Of a stretch of 64,000 nt of DNA, positions 47,001 through 56,861 are shown piece by piece. The notes beneath the pieces are model-generated. The model saw only the letters and a list, made by a program, of their open reading frames with translations, was not told the DNA's origin and did no database searches. This DNA comes from Bartonella machadoae (GTDB lineage: Bacteria > Pseudomonadota > Alphaproteobacteria > Rhizobiales > Rhizobiaceae), in NCBI RefSeq assembly GCF_022559585.1, contig NZ_CP087114.1, forward strand, positions 1,405,095 to 1,469,094, written 5' to 3'. Each line of letters starts with the position of its first letter. Within the stretch, counting starts at the first letter, position 1. A program made the translations under genes and the position numbers.

Positions 47001-47512
47001 ACAGCAAATTCACCAACATCTCGAACAACTGTAACACGCTCAAAACCATTGCATTCTAAAGATTGAATTAAATGCCTCATATGAATACGTTGTCCGACCC
47101 GTGCGTGAATCATCTGAGTTTCAATCATTTCCCGTGGGGGTAATTTTTGTATAATTGCATTTGCTGTTGTTAATAGAATTGCGGCGCGTGGATTCTGACG
47201 CAAATTTGCTATATGGGTTAAAGTTGACAAACGACGTGCTGTAATAGCAACTCCAGGGGACACACGATCATAGGGTAAACAATCCCATGCTGGGAATTGA
47301 AAGACAGGCAAATTGGGTTCAATAAAATTTAAAACTTGCTGTAAATGCGCAATCTTTGTTCCATCACGGACAACATAGACGAGTGGTTTATCCTGTGCCA
47401 TTGTCGAACACAATTTAACCAGTGCAAAGGCTTCAAATCCATCAGTGACTCCATCAAAGATCATATGGGCAGAAAGATGTTGGGGAATAACTATTTTTTT
47501 GAACATAGACAT
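44012..47512 (-). CDS. mfd: Transcription-repair coupling factor
   Basis: Mfd removes RNA polymerase stalled at DNA damage and recruits UvrA. I start it at ATG 47512 (MSMFKKIVIPQ), 5 bp after the sdhE stop, giving 1166 aa; a longer frame reaches 47536 within sdhE. Domains in order are a UvrB-like N-terminal module, the polymerase-interacting domain around HIDHGIGQFIGLKTI, the RecG-like translocase (Walker A GDVGFGKTEVA, DEEQ box, SATPIPRTL, GRVGRSKQRAY), and the C-terminal TRCF domain. Full-length and intact. It is in an operon with sdhE. Confidence 0.95.
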   Translation of the reverse strand: MSMFKKIVIPQHLSAHMIFDGVTDGFEAFALVKLCSTMAQDKPLVYVVRDGTKIAHLQQVLNFIEPNLPVFQFPAWDCLPYDRVSPGVAITARRLSTLTHIANLRQNPRAAILLTTANAIIQKLPPREMIETQMIHARVGQRIHMRHLIQSLECNGFERVTVVRDVGEFAVRGGILDIFSPVDSEPLRLDFFGDTLETIRVFDSETQRTTKQKTEFFLHSMSEVVLTPEYVNRFKSNYIRTFGVSQKNNMLYEALSQGRRFSGMEHWLPFFYENLDSFFDYCDNFPLVFEHLIEEVLIERYRLIEDYYNARKERENDKENSTSYPPIEPNLLYLTPEHILERAQHSGQRIDFTPFNVPQNAGQTIVHANVKQGYDFVKERNAQEKNVFSSVVHHIASLRAAGKKVLLACWSEGSLNRLLQVLEEHGLQKIDIVKSLQTVRATPRNHITAAVIMIEHGFEVEDFAIITEQDILGDRLIRSPKRRKNNKNFISEIAALNSGDIVVHIDHGIGQFIGLKTIKTTGILRDCLEIQYAGGDRLFLPIENIELLSRYGSEGTDVTLDKLGGVGWQTRKTRLKKHLLEMAGQLIHIAAERALRSAPALVPPIGPFDEFVACFPYEETEDQMDAIDAVLDDLASGKPMDRLICGDVGFGKTEVAIRSAFVAALNGYQVAVVVPTTLLSRQHYKTFISRFQGLPIKIGHASRLVKTKELAQVKKGISNGTIDIVIGTHALLSDAVHFLRLGLLIIDEEQHFGVKHKERLKELKSDIHVLTLSATPIPRTLGLALSGIRELSLITTPPIDRMAVRTFITPFDALVIRETLLREYYRGGQSFYVCPRISDLGFIEEYLKMHVPELKFVVAHGQMPAGQLDDIMNAFYDGQYDVLLSTTIIESGLDIPTANTLIVHRAEMFGLAALYQLRGRVGRSKQRAYALFTYPSGKVLTPAADRRLKVLQSLDTLGAGFQLASHDMDIRGSGNFLGEEQSGHIKEVGFELYQKMLEEAVIELKDGGHKEDKQWSPQISLGTTVMIPENFVPDLSLRMGLYRRLTELDDLEQINEFAAELIDRFGPLPLEVQHLLKVFYIKTLCRKAHVEKLDTGPKGVVIQFRNNYFANSVALVQWIAKQGAMAKIRPDQSIALIRDWSTVNERLVGAADIMTQLVEMAEKNSV

Positions 47513-47517
47513 CAAGA

Positions 47518-47808
47518 TCAATTTAAATTTATGCAAATATGATGGTTTATAATGTCACGAAAAAACGAACCATCTATTTCACAAGGAGGTGAAATCTCTC
47601 CTGTAATCCACCTCAATAAATCACGATCATCAAAAGACAGGATATACTCAAGCTTAGAAACCGTTTCATCACTCATCCCAACAATATGGGCATTGACATA
47701 ATGTCCAAAAATGAGATCCATTTCACGAATACCGCGGTGCCACGCACGAAAAACCAACCGACGACGGCGTGCGTCTAGTTGATTTTCATCGACGCCAAAA
47801 CCTGTCAT
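47518..47808 (-). CDS. sdhE: FAD assembly factor SdhE
   Basis: SdhE promotes covalent attachment of FAD to succinate dehydrogenase and related flavoproteins. The 96-aa protein carries the conserved RGxxE motif (HRGIREMD) and the WITG block near the end of the family core. AAGGAG lies 6 nt before the ATG. The sdhE-mfd pair is conserved in Rhizobiales; its functional link is unclear. Confidence 0.9.
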   Translation of the reverse strand: MTGFGVDENQLDARRRRLVFRAWHRGIREMDLIFGHYVNAHIVGMSDETVSKLEYILSFDDRDLLRWITGEISPPCEIDGSFFRDIINHHICINLN

Positions 47809-47885
47809 AAAAGATCTCCTTGAATTAAGTAAAAAGTGATATATGTAAGCTTTTCAACTTATGGAATAAATTTAGTACCTTACTT

Positions 47886-48566
47886 TTAAGGAAGTTCAAT
47901 AATCTTTTTTTCTTTAAGCGTAATTCGGCGATGCATTTGTTTAGCCAAAGCGTAATTGTGGGTTGCAATAAGAGCAGAAAGACCAGATTGACGAACAAGA
48001 GCGGATAAAGCTTGAAAGACATAAGCTGAAGTGACAGGATCAAGATTTCCTGTAGGCTCATCAGCCAAAAGAACCGAAGGACCATTTGCTACCGCACGTG
48101 CGATAGCAACACGTTGTTGTTCTCCACCTGATAATTCTGAAGGACGATGGTTCGCACGATGAGAAACACGCAGATATGTTAACAATTTAAACGCACGATT
48201 TTCTGCTATAGATTTTTTAAAGCCTGCGATCATTTGCGGTATCATAACATTTTCTAAAGCTGTAAATTCTGGAAGTAAGTGATGAAATTGATAAACAAAA
48301 CCGATATCATGCCGTCTGATAGCTGTCCTCTCATTATCAGAACGCTTTGCACAAGAAACGCCCCGTAACATCACATCACCAGCTGTTGGTTTTTCCAATA
48401 ATCCAGCAATATGGAGAAGTGTGGATTTCCCAGCACCAGATGGGGCAACAAGTGCCACAAGTTCTCCACGATTAAGGACAAAATTCGCTTTATCCAAAAT
48501 AACGAGAGGTTTATGGCTCTCAAAAAACTGTTGCTCAATCTCTACAAGCTCTAAAATAGCTGTCAT
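47886..48566 (-). CDS. lolD: Lipoprotein-releasing ABC transporter ATPase
   Basis: LolD powers release of outer-membrane lipoproteins from the inner membrane to the LolA carrier. The 226-aa protein has Walker [10 protein letters not shown], the signature [14 protein letters not shown], Walker [14 protein letters not shown] and the H-loop ATHN. Its start overlaps the lolC stop (TAATG), showing translational coupling. Confidence 0.93.
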   Translation of the reverse strand: MTAILELVEIEQQFFESHKPLVILDKANFVLNRGELVALVAPSGAGKSTLLHIAGLLEKPTAGDVMLRGVSCAKRSDNERTAIRRHDIGFVYQFHHLLPEFTALENVMIPQMIAGFKKSIAENRAFKLLTYLRVSHRANHRPSELSGGEQQRVAIARAVANGPSVLLADEPTGNLDPVTSAYVFQALSALVRQSGLSALIATHNYALAKQMHRRITLKEKKIIELP

Positions 48567-49834
48567 TATTCATACCTTAAAGCTTGTACAGGATCGAGCT
48601 TAGCAGCGCGCCACGCTGGAATAAGCGCCGCAAGAAATGACAAAAACAAAGCCATTACAGCAACTGTTGCGGTTTGTCCCCACTCAATTTCAGCAGGCAA
48701 TTTTGTTAAAAAGTAAAGTTGAGGATTAAAAACATCGACATTAAATAACCAAGAGACAAAATCTTGAATATGATTGATATTCGCGCTCGCTATGATACCC
48801 AAAATTAAGCCCAATATCGTTCCAATCAATCCAATCATCATACCAGTAACAATAAATATACGCATAATAGCACTTTTTTGTGCTCCCATTGTGCGTAAAA
48901 TGGCAATATCATGGCTTTTATCTTTTACAAGCATAATCAACCCTGAAATAATATTCAAAGCAGCAACAAGAACAATAAGAGAAAGAATGAAAAACATAAC
49001 ATTTCGTTCAATCTGTAAGGCTGAAAAAAAAGCCTGATTGCGCTCCCGCCAATCAATTAAATAGACTTGTTGATCAACAACTTTTTCTATCATTGGTTTT
49101 ATTCGATCAACAGCATCAGGATTATTGAGAAAGAGTTCGAGAGACTGAACCTTATCTCCTAAATTAAAAAACATTTGTGCTTCATGAAGAGGCATAAAAA
49201 CAAAAATTGAATCATATTCAGACATACCAACTTCAAAAATAGCGCTTACTTTATAAGCCTTAACACGTGGTGTAACCCCAAAAGGAGTAGCATCACCATC
49301 TGGAGTAATGATACGAAGATAACGCCCAACGGTAAGCCCCAATTTTGTAGCCAAACCACTTCCAATTGCCACCCCCTCTTCTTTATCAAATTGAGCAAGC
49401 GAACCCAACTTAATATTTTGAGAGACTGTTTTAAGCTTTTCTAAATCCTGTTTACGCATACCACGAACTAACGCACCAGAACCTCCTTCAACTTCACCCT
49501 GAACAAGTGCCTGACCTTCAATAACAGGCAAAGAAAATTTTACACCATTTACAGATTCTAAAGAAGAAATAAGAGTTTTATAATCAGAAAAGCCAGAATG
49601 CACTGCCTGAACAATAAGATGCCCATTCATACCAAGAATACGATTGAGAAGTTCTGTGCGAAAACCATTCATCACCGCCATAACAACAACCAAAGCAAAC
49701 ACCCCTAACATAATTCCAATCAGAGAAATGATTGAAATAACGGATGCCACGACGTGTTTTTTATTAGGAATCATATAACGAAAGGCGATCATCCACTCAT
49801 AAGATGAAAACCATTTACTGCTCAACCTCTTCAT
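48566..49834 (-). CDS. lolC: Lipoprotein-releasing ABC transporter permease (LolC/LolE type)
   Basis: The 422-aa inner-membrane protein has one membrane segment near residues 25-55, a large periplasmic domain (about 60-270) and three C-terminal segments in a FtsX-like domain. Only one permease gene accompanies lolD, as is usual in alphaproteobacteria, where a single LolC/E-type (LolF) protein is thought to form a homodimer. It lies 8 bp after proS. Confidence 0.9.
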   Translation of the reverse strand: MKRLSSKWFSSYEWMIAFRYMIPNKKHVVASVISIISLIGIMLGVFALVVVMAVMNGFRTELLNRILGMNGHLIVQAVHSGFSDYKTLISSLESVNGVKFSLPVIEGQALVQGEVEGGSGALVRGMRKQDLEKLKTVSQNIKLGSLAQFDKEEGVAIGSGLATKLGLTVGRYLRIITPDGDATPFGVTPRVKAYKVSAIFEVGMSEYDSIFVFMPLHEAQMFFNLGDKVQSLELFLNNPDAVDRIKPMIEKVVDQQVYLIDWRERNQAFFSALQIERNVMFFILSLIVLVAALNIISGLIMLVKDKSHDIAILRTMGAQKSAIMRIFIVTGMMIGLIGTILGLILGIIASANINHIQDFVSWLFNVDVFNPQLYFLTKLPAEIEWGQTATVAVMALFLSFLAALIPAWRAAKLDPVQALRYE

Positions 49835-49842
49835 AATATCGC

Positions 49843-51171
49843 CTATAAAACTACAGCAAACTTTTTAAGGACATCTTCAACCGTTAGAGACTCTTTAACA
49901 TTCGTTTTTCGATTTTTCATTTCAACTTCATTTTGCGCAATGCTTTTAGGTCCAACAATTATTTGTATTGGTAAACCAATTAAATCCATTGTTGCAAATT
50001 TGGTTCCAGGACGCTCATCTCTATCATCCAACAATGGGTCAAAACCAGCATGTTTTAATCCCCGATAGAGCGTTTCGCAGGCATGCGTACATTTCTCATC
50101 TTCTGGTTTCATATTGATAATACCAAAATCAAATGGTGCTATAGAGCTTGGCCAAATAATACCATTTTCATCATGGGAAGCTTCAATAGCAGCGGCAACA
50201 AGACGCGAAGGCCCAATACCATAAGACCCCATAGAGACAATATGTTCTTTTCCATCTTGTCCCATCACTTTTGCTCCCATTGGAGCAGAATATTTCGTGC
50301 CAAAGTGAAAAATATGCCCGACTTCAATACCACGCGCCGAAAGACGATTCTGATCAGGAACTTGAGTCCACTCCTTTTCATTATGCATTTCCTCTGTCGC
50401 CGCATAAAAAGACGTCCACTGTTTAACAATATCAGCTAAAGAAGTTTTATCGCTAAAATCAATTGAGCTATCTGGAACAGTAAGTTCAAGAAATTGTTTA
50501 TCACAGAATATTGCACTCTCTCCTGTTTCAGCTAAAATAATAAATTCATGACTGAGTTCTCCACCAATTGGGCCTGTATCAGCACGCATAGGAATTGCTT
50601 TTAAGCCAAGACGAGAAAAAGTACGTAAATAAGCAATAAACATACGATTATAAGATGTCTGAGAACCTTCATAATCAAGATCAAAAGAATAAGCATCTTT
50701 CATTAAAAACTCTCGTGAACGCATCACGCCAAAACGTGGACGGATTTCATCACGAAATTTCCATTGAATATGATACAAATTCAGCGGAAGATCTTTATAA
50801 GAACGAATGTAAGAACGAAAAATATCAGTCACTAATTCTTCGTTTGTCGGACCATAAAGCAAATCACGTTTTTGACGATCTTTAATGCGAAGCATTTCCA
50901 AACCATAGTCATCATAACGACCACTTTCACGCCAAAGATCTGCAGATTGAATCGTCGGCATTAATATCTCTATAGCTCCAGCGCGTTCTTGTTCTTCACG
51001 AATAATCTTACAAACTTTATCAAGCACTTTTTTACCCAAAGGAAGCCAAGAATAAATCCCTGAAGTTTGTTGTCGAATCATACCTGCACGCAACATCAAT
51101 CGATGAGAAATAATCTCTGCTTCTTTAGGATTCTCTTTTAAAAGTGGAAGGAAGTATTGAGAAAGACGCAT
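49843..51171 (-). CDS. proS: Prolyl-tRNA synthetase (short bacterial type)
   Basis: This class II synthetase charges tRNA-Pro. The 442-aa protein has motif 2 ([21 protein letters not shown]), motif 3 ([13 protein letters not shown]) and a C-terminal anticodon-binding domain. It lacks the large editing insertion domain of the E. coli enzyme, as is normal in alphaproteobacteria. AGGAG lies upstream of the start. The gene begins the proS-lolC-lolD run. Confidence 0.95.
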   Translation of the reverse strand: MRLSQYFLPLLKENPKEAEIISHRLMLRAGMIRQQTSGIYSWLPLGKKVLDKVCKIIREEQERAGAIEILMPTIQSADLWRESGRYDDYGLEMLRIKDRQKRDLLYGPTNEELVTDIFRSYIRSYKDLPLNLYHIQWKFRDEIRPRFGVMRSREFLMKDAYSFDLDYEGSQTSYNRMFIAYLRTFSRLGLKAIPMRADTGPIGGELSHEFIILAETGESAIFCDKQFLELTVPDSSIDFSDKTSLADIVKQWTSFYAATEEMHNEKEWTQVPDQNRLSARGIEVGHIFHFGTKYSAPMGAKVMGQDGKEHIVSMGSYGIGPSRLVAAAIEASHDENGIIWPSSIAPFDFGIINMKPEDEKCTHACETLYRGLKHAGFDPLLDDRDERPGTKFATMDLIGLPIQIIVGPKSIAQNEVEMKNRKTNVKESLTVEDVLKKFAVVL

Positions 51172-51380
51172 TGCAATAATTAACTCCTAATCAAATCCAT
51201 CATATTACAACAATTTAAAGTAGATATGTTTATCTATAGCTACATTCTGAATACTTGCAAACATAACGATCATATTTTTAAAATTTATATGCTCCCCTAT
51301 CGCGCTTAAAGATAAGATAAGCTTATAATTTAATTTTCTCTTTCTTTCTTAAAAAGAAAATAACCTAATACCAAAGCGCT

Positions 51381-53057
51381 TCATTTTGACTGATGTAAAA
51401 AAACTGTACAAATGGGCTTTTTTTGCCAAGCTTCATTGACAGCTGCCCTAACTGCACGTCGTATTGCTTCTCGAATAAGTTCCTTATTTTTTTGTTTAAT
51501 GCGCGGAATGTTATAAAATGTATTTTCCACAACATTTAAGAGAATATCTTTCAAATTCTCCCCTTTTCCATTATTTTCAGGTAATCCGAAGGTATTTAAA
51601 CCAATATCACCCAACAGTTCGTGCTTGCTATTCACATGGAGGGAAACAGCAACGTAACCGGCATAACTTAATTTGCGACGTTCGCGGATTCCTAATTCAT
51701 CTTCATCTCCAATAAGACAACCATCCTTATAGATACGACCAACAGGAACTTGATCAATAATCTCTACAGGTTCTGGTGCAAGGCGTAACATACTCCCATT
51801 TCTAATATTCGAAACAATTTCAATTCCAGCTTGGCGCGCTAAAGTTGCCTGAGCAGTAAGATGGGTTGCTTCTCCATGGACAGGAACAACTATCTGTGGT
51901 TTTACCCAATCATACATCTGTACAAGTTCTGCGCGACGAGGATGACCTGAAACATGAACAAGAGCATCCTCATTGGTAATAACTTTAACGCCCATATCAA
52001 TAAAACGATTTTGTATTTCAAGAATAGCTTTTTCGTTTCCTGGTATGCTTCGTGATGAATAAATAACGGTATCACCAGCAGAAAGTGCAATATTTCTCAT
52101 GCCATTGCGTGATAATTTTGCTAAAGCAGCGCACGGTTCTCCTTGGCTACCCGTCACGATTAAAACGATCTCTTTGCGTGGGATATAACCATAATCATCT
52201 TCTGTCACAAATGGAGCTAAACCATCCATATAACCAAGTTCTTGCGCAACCATAAGACTCCGTTTTAACGAGCGTCCAACAACAAGAACCTGACGCCCAA
52301 CGGATTCAGCAGCAAGAGCAATTGAACGTATTCGACCAACATTAGAGGCAAAAGTAACGATTGCAACCTGCCCCTCTGCTTTCGAAAAAATTTCAGAAAG
52401 ACTTGTCTGAACTTGTTGTTCTGATGGTGTTATACCATCCCGACACGCATTCGTGGAATCACAAAGCAATGCTAAAACACCTTTATTGCCTAAAGTGCGG
52501 AATCTCTTTTCATCTGTTCTAGCGCCAAGAGAAGGTGTAAGATCAATTTTCCAATCGCCAGTGTGGATAACAGTGCCTAAAGACGTTGTAATCGCTAAAG
52601 ATACCGATTCTGGAATTGAATGGTTAACAGCAATAGCTTCAATGGCAAAGGAACCGACTTGAAAACAATCACCAGCTTGAAAAATGTTGAATGAAATCTC
52701 ATGAAATCCAAAATCAGATTGCCTTTTACTCTCTAATAATCCTGCCGTAAAAGGAGTACAATAAAGTGGAACTTTAAGTTTTGGCCATAAATCAAGGACA
52801 GCACCACAATGATCTTCATGAGCATGTGTCAAAACAAGACCGCGCACATTGTGTTTTTCACTCTCTAGAAAACGAATATCAGGTAAAATAAGATCTGCTC
52901 CTGGTAATTCAGGACCAGCAAAACTCACCCCCATATCAACAAGAAGCCATTCACGAAGATTTTCGGGACCAAATCCATAAGCAGCCAGATTCATCCCTAT
53001 TTCACCGACCCCTCCTAAAGGCAAAAAAACAAATTCACTCTCATTGGTTGCAACCAT
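51381..53057 (-). CDS. rnj: Ribonuclease J
   Basis: This beta-CASP metallo-beta-lactamase nuclease acts as a 5'-3' exonuclease and endonuclease in rRNA maturation and mRNA decay. The 558-aa protein has the zinc motif THAHEDH, HTGDWKID, the beta-CASP blocks VTGSQGEP and VHVSGHPRR, then VPVHGEATHL. AGGAG precedes the start by a good distance. With rne in the same window, both RNA-decay endonucleases are encoded here. The 209-bp spacer to proS contains no gene. Confidence 0.93.
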   Translation of the reverse strand: MVATNESEFVFLPLGGVGEIGMNLAAYGFGPENLREWLLVDMGVSFAGPELPGADLILPDIRFLESEKHNVRGLVLTHAHEDHCGAVLDLWPKLKVPLYCTPFTAGLLESKRQSDFGFHEISFNIFQAGDCFQVGSFAIEAIAVNHSIPESVSLAITTSLGTVIHTGDWKIDLTPSLGARTDEKRFRTLGNKGVLALLCDSTNACRDGITPSEQQVQTSLSEIFSKAEGQVAIVTFASNVGRIRSIALAAESVGRQVLVVGRSLKRSLMVAQELGYMDGLAPFVTEDDYGYIPRKEIVLIVTGSQGEPCAALAKLSRNGMRNIALSAGDTVIYSSRSIPGNEKAILEIQNRFIDMGVKVITNEDALVHVSGHPRRAELVQMYDWVKPQIVVPVHGEATHLTAQATLARQAGIEIVSNIRNGSMLRLAPEPVEIIDQVPVGRIYKDGCLIGDEDELGIRERRKLSYAGYVAVSLHVNSKHELLGDIGLNTFGLPENNGKGENLKDILLNVVENTFYNIPRIKQKNKELIREAIRRAVRAAVNEAWQKKPICTVFLHQSK

Positions 53058-53110
53058 AAATATCTCCTAAGTTATTAAGATAATCTGATGGTAAAATAAA
53101 ATTTATTAAA

Positions 53111-53920
53111 CTAATAACGGCCCGCATTAACAGAAGCAGCTAGACCAAAATGGACATCTCCAGCTGTAACAATGGCTTGCTGACCATTTTTTTGTTTTAC
53201 AAGACAGTTAAACTCACTATCAAGACCATCAAAAATACCTTCGATAACTTTTTCATCATTGAATACCTTGATATGCTGTCCAAGATGGGCAGAATATAAG
53301 AGCCATTTTTTGCGGATTATATCAACTCCTTCTAATTGTTTCCAAAGAAGATAGTTTTTAGAAAAACACTCCGCCAAAACTATAAATAATTGTTCTGCTT
53401 CAACATCCAAACCAATATTATTTAAACTTGAGGTAGGATACGGTGCATCTTCATAATGATGTTTTACATTGATTCCAATACCAATAACCAATGCATACCG
53501 TTGTGATGGTAATTTAAAAATCTCAAGCAAGATTCCAGAGCTTTTCGCTCCTCCTAGCAAAATATCATTCGGCCATTTTAAACGAACAATATTGTTCGCT
53601 TGCTTTTCATCCTTTATAAAATGTTTTATTGCTTCTACTACACTCACTCCAGCAACAAAACCAAGTTGAGCAGCAGTTTGATGAACAATATCGTCAATTA
53701 ACAAAAGACTAGAATAAAGGTTCCCTTTCGGACTAGACCATGTTCGACCTCTTCTCGCTCTTCCTTGTGATTGTTCTTGTGCAACAATCCAGAGACAACC
53801 TTGATGACCAGCTTGCGCTTTTCGTTGCGCAACAAGATTTGTTGAATCAACAGTTTTGTATGATTCAACAGTGTAACCTTGTCTTTGTACAAAATCCGAT
53901 AGAATATAAACCATATCCAT
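53111..53920 (-). CDS. birA: Biotin--[acetyl-CoA-carboxylase] ligase
   Basis: The enzyme attaches biotin to the carrier subunit of acetyl-CoA carboxylase and related enzymes. The 269-aa protein has the biotinyl-AMP loop GRARRGRTW and the KWPNDILL motif, followed by a small C-terminal domain. There is no N-terminal DNA-binding domain, so it is a ligase only, not the BirA repressor type. Its ATG overlaps the nuoN stop (TAATG), so it is at the end of the nuo operon. Confidence 0.92.
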   Translation of the reverse strand: MDMVYILSDFVQRQGYTVESYKTVDSTNLVAQRKAQAGHQGCLWIVAQEQSQGRARRGRTWSSPKGNLYSSLLLIDDIVHQTAAQLGFVAGVSVVEAIKHFIKDEKQANNIVRLKWPNDILLGGAKSSGILLEIFKLPSQRYALVIGIGINVKHHYEDAPYPTSSLNNIGLDVEAEQLFIVLAECFSKNYLLWKQLEGVDIIRKKWLLYSAHLGQHIKVFNDEKVIEGIFDGLDSEFNCLVKQKNGQQAIVTAGDVHFGLAASVNAGRY

Positions 53921-55374
53921 TAAAACAATGCAGCCGCTGCTGTTTCTGCTAACTCAGCAAACCAAACTCCAAAAAGCATATAAAACAAAACAAAGAATGC
54001 AGAAAGACCGAGACAAAATTGAAGCTCATTGGACAACACAATAAAACGTGCCTTTGCTTCATCAAACCACATAATTTTAATAAGTCGCAAATAGTAAAAA
54101 GCCCCCACAACAGACGCTATCATGCCAACGACAGCAAGTGGAGTAAGTCCAGCATGAACAGCAGCAGAAAATGTATACCATTTCCCAAAAAAACCAGCCA
54201 TGGGCGGTATACTTGCTAAAGAAAAAAGCTGTATTGTCATCACAACAGCCATAAATGGATGAGTCTTTATTAATCCTGAAAGATCATCAATATTTTCAAC
54301 ATTTCCACCACTCGAGCGCATTCCAAGAATAAAAGCAAATGAACCAATTGTCATACCTAAATAAATAGTCATATAAAGAATAACACTTTTTATCCCAAGT
54401 ATATCTCCAGCAGCTAAACCAACAAGCGCATATCCCATATGACTGATTGATGAATAAGCCATTAAACGCTTAATATTGCTCTGTCCAATTGCAGCGAATG
54501 CACCAAGTATCATCGATGTAATTGCCATAAAAATCAAGATTTGCTGCCATGCAGGCATAGAACCATCAGAACTACCTAGTGGCATAAAGGCTGTAACAAT
54601 AACACGAATAATCAGTGCCATTGCAGCAATTTTAGGAGCACCAGCAAAAAACGCTGTAATAGGTGTTGGTGCTCCTTCATAAACATCAGGTGTCCACATA
54701 TGAAATGGAACGGCAGAAATTTTGAAAGCCAAACCAGCTAAAATAAAAACAATTCCGAAAATAACTCCCAATTGTAAGTTTTCATCTTTTAAAGCAACAG
54801 CAATTTCACGAAAACCAATTTGTCCTGTAAAACCATAAAGTAAAGAAATACCATACAGCAGTAATCCTGAAGACAATGCCCCTAAAACAAAATATTTTAT
54901 CCCAGCTTCAGAAGATTTTACATTATCACGATTGATGGCAGCTAAGATATATAAAGCTAGGGATTGTAATTCTAACCCCATATAAAGTGAGAGCATATTA
55001 CCAGCTGAAATCATCAGCATCATACCAAGAGTTGCTAAAAGAATGAGTATTGGAAATTCAAATACATCGAACTTTTGAGAACGCGTAAAACCAACAGACA
55101 TAATCAGAGCAAAAAGTGCCCCAATGAGCGTTAAAACTTTCATATAACGACCAAAAGAGTCAATAATGAGCGCATTGGTCTGAAATACACCACTTTTGGG
55201 AAAAACAATGATAATAACAATGGTTGCAATAAGAAGAGCAATAGAAAGGCCTGTTAAAGTTAAAAAGGAACGCGTTTTGGAATAAACGCCAATCAAAAGA
55301 AACGCTATCCCCCCTAATGCCATTAAAATCTCTGGAAGAATTAAGACCAATTGCGTTATTATTTCAGTTTGCAT
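53920..55374 (-). CDS. nuoN: NADH-quinone oxidoreductase subunit N
   Basis: This antiporter-like membrane subunit of complex I takes part in proton pumping. I prefer ATG 55374, because AAGGGAAG lies 8 nt upstream; ATG 55380 is too close to that site. The result is a 484-aa protein with about 14 membrane segments and the conserved lysine and glutamate pattern of the Nuo L/M/N family. It lies 17 bp after nuoM and overlaps birA. Confidence 0.94.
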   Translation of the reverse strand: MQTEIITQLVLILPEILMALGGIAFLLIGVYSKTRSFLTLTGLSIALLIATIVIIIVFPKSGVFQTNALIIDSFGRYMKVLTLIGALFALIMSVGFTRSQKFDVFEFPILILLATLGMMLMISAGNMLSLYMGLELQSLALYILAAINRDNVKSSEAGIKYFVLGALSSGLLLYGISLLYGFTGQIGFREIAVALKDENLQLGVIFGIVFILAGLAFKISAVPFHMWTPDVYEGAPTPITAFFAGAPKIAAMALIIRVIVTAFMPLGSSDGSMPAWQQILIFMAITSMILGAFAAIGQSNIKRLMAYSSISHMGYALVGLAAGDILGIKSVILYMTIYLGMTIGSFAFILGMRSSGGNVENIDDLSGLIKTHPFMAVVMTIQLFSLASIPPMAGFFGKWYTFSAAVHAGLTPLAVVGMIASVVGAFYYLRLIKIMWFDEAKARFIVLSNELQFCLGLSAFFVLFYMLFGVWFAELAETAAAALF

Positions 55375-55391
55375 GAGCATTCTTCCCTTAT

Positions 55392-56861
55392 CTAATGCAG
55401 TTTATTGATGAGGGCTTCTACGGAAAACGCCGTTGCTTTAAGAATAGGCGTTGGATAGATACCAAAAAATATTGTCAGAATAACCATCGGATAAAGAATA
55501 AATTTCTCTCTTGTAGAAAGATCAATAAGGACTTTTAAGTTCTCCTTATCCAAGGAACCAAAAACCACACGCCGGTAAAGATAAAGTGCATAGGCAGCGG
55601 ACAAAATAACACCCGTCGTCGCAAAAACAACAATCAATTTGTTGACTTGAAAAACACCTATTAAGGTTAAAAATTCACCTAAAAATCCTGAGCTTCCAGG
55701 CAGACCAACATTTGCCATAGTAAAAATTAAGAAAACAACAGCATATTTAGGCATATTATTAACGAGACCACCAAACGCTGAAATTTCGCGGGTATGAAGA
55801 CGATCATAAATAACCCCGACACAAAAAAATAAAGCCGCTGAAACAATTCCATGCGATAGCATCTGATAAATAGCACCTTGGATACCCTGTTCATTCGCAG
55901 CAAAAATACCCATCGTCACATATCCCATATGTGCTATTGAGGAATAGGCAATAAGTTTTTTTATGTCATTTTGAACAAGTGCAACCAGTGACGTATAAAT
56001 GATAGCGATAAGCGATAGGGTAAAAACCAAAGGAGCAAGTTCAGCCGAAGCAATAGGAAACATTGGTAAAGAAAAACGAAGAAAACCATACCCACCTAAT
56101 TTGAGTAAAACACCAGCTAAAATAACTGAACCAGCAGTAGGTGCTTCTACGTGAGCATCAGGCAACCATGTGTGAACAGGCCACATGGGCATTTTAACCG
56201 CAAAAGAAGCAAAGAAGGCAAGCCATAACCAAATTTGCATATGCACAGGGAATTGGTAATTTAATAAAGTCGGTATATCAAGTGTTCCAGCTTGCCAATA
56301 CATAGCCATAAGAGCAACCAGCATCAGCACTGAACCAAGTAAAGTGTAAAGGAAAAACTTTATACTCGCATAAACACGTCGTGGGCCTCCCCAAACACCT
56401 ATAATAATAAACATGGGGATGAGGCTGCCTTCAAAAAAGACATAAAACAACATTGCATCAAGAGCACAAAAAACCCCAATAATTGCAACTTCAAGAAGAA
56501 GAAAAGCAATCATATAGGCTTTTAATCTATCTTTAACATTTTCCCAACTTGCTAAAATACAGAAAGGCAAAAGGAAAGCCGAAAGAACCACAAAGAGGAT
56601 AGAAATACCATCAACTCCCATATGATAACTGATCCCTCCCCCTAACCAATTGGCTTTCTCAACCATTTGAAAATGGGCATCTGTATGATCAAAACCAGCC
56701 CAAACAATTAAGGAAAGAATAAAAACAAACACAGTCGTAAAAAACGCTACATTGCGTATATTCTGTCGGGCTACCTCACTATCATCTTTGATAAATAAAA
56801 TGAGAAGGACACCAACAAGCGGTAAAAATGTAACTGTAGAAAGAATAGGCCAATCGATCAT
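55392..56861 (-). CDS. nuoM: NADH-quinone oxidoreductase subunit M
   Basis: Second antiporter-like proton-pumping subunit of complex I. ATG 56861 overlaps the nuoL stop (TGATG) and gives 489 aa ([15 protein letters not shown]); an upstream in-frame start at 56888 lies within nuoL and is less likely. The conserved Proton_antipo_M blocks are visible ([37 protein letters not shown]). Confidence 0.95.
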   Translation of the reverse strand: MIDWPILSTVTFLPLVGVLLILFIKDDSEVARQNIRNVAFFTTVFVFILSLIVWAGFDHTDAHFQMVEKANWLGGGISYHMGVDGISILFVVLSAFLLPFCILASWENVKDRLKAYMIAFLLLEVAIIGVFCALDAMLFYVFFEGSLIPMFIIIGVWGGPRRVYASIKFFLYTLLGSVLMLVALMAMYWQAGTLDIPTLLNYQFPVHMQIWLWLAFFASFAVKMPMWPVHTWLPDAHVEAPTAGSVILAGVLLKLGGYGFLRFSLPMFPIASAELAPLVFTLSLIAIIYTSLVALVQNDIKKLIAYSSIAHMGYVTMGIFAANEQGIQGAIYQMLSHGIVSAALFFCVGVIYDRLHTREISAFGGLVNNMPKYAVVFLIFTMANVGLPGSSGFLGEFLTLIGVFQVNKLIVVFATTGVILSAAYALYLYRRVVFGSLDKENLKVLIDLSTREKFILYPMVILTIFFGIYPTPILKATAFSVEALINKLH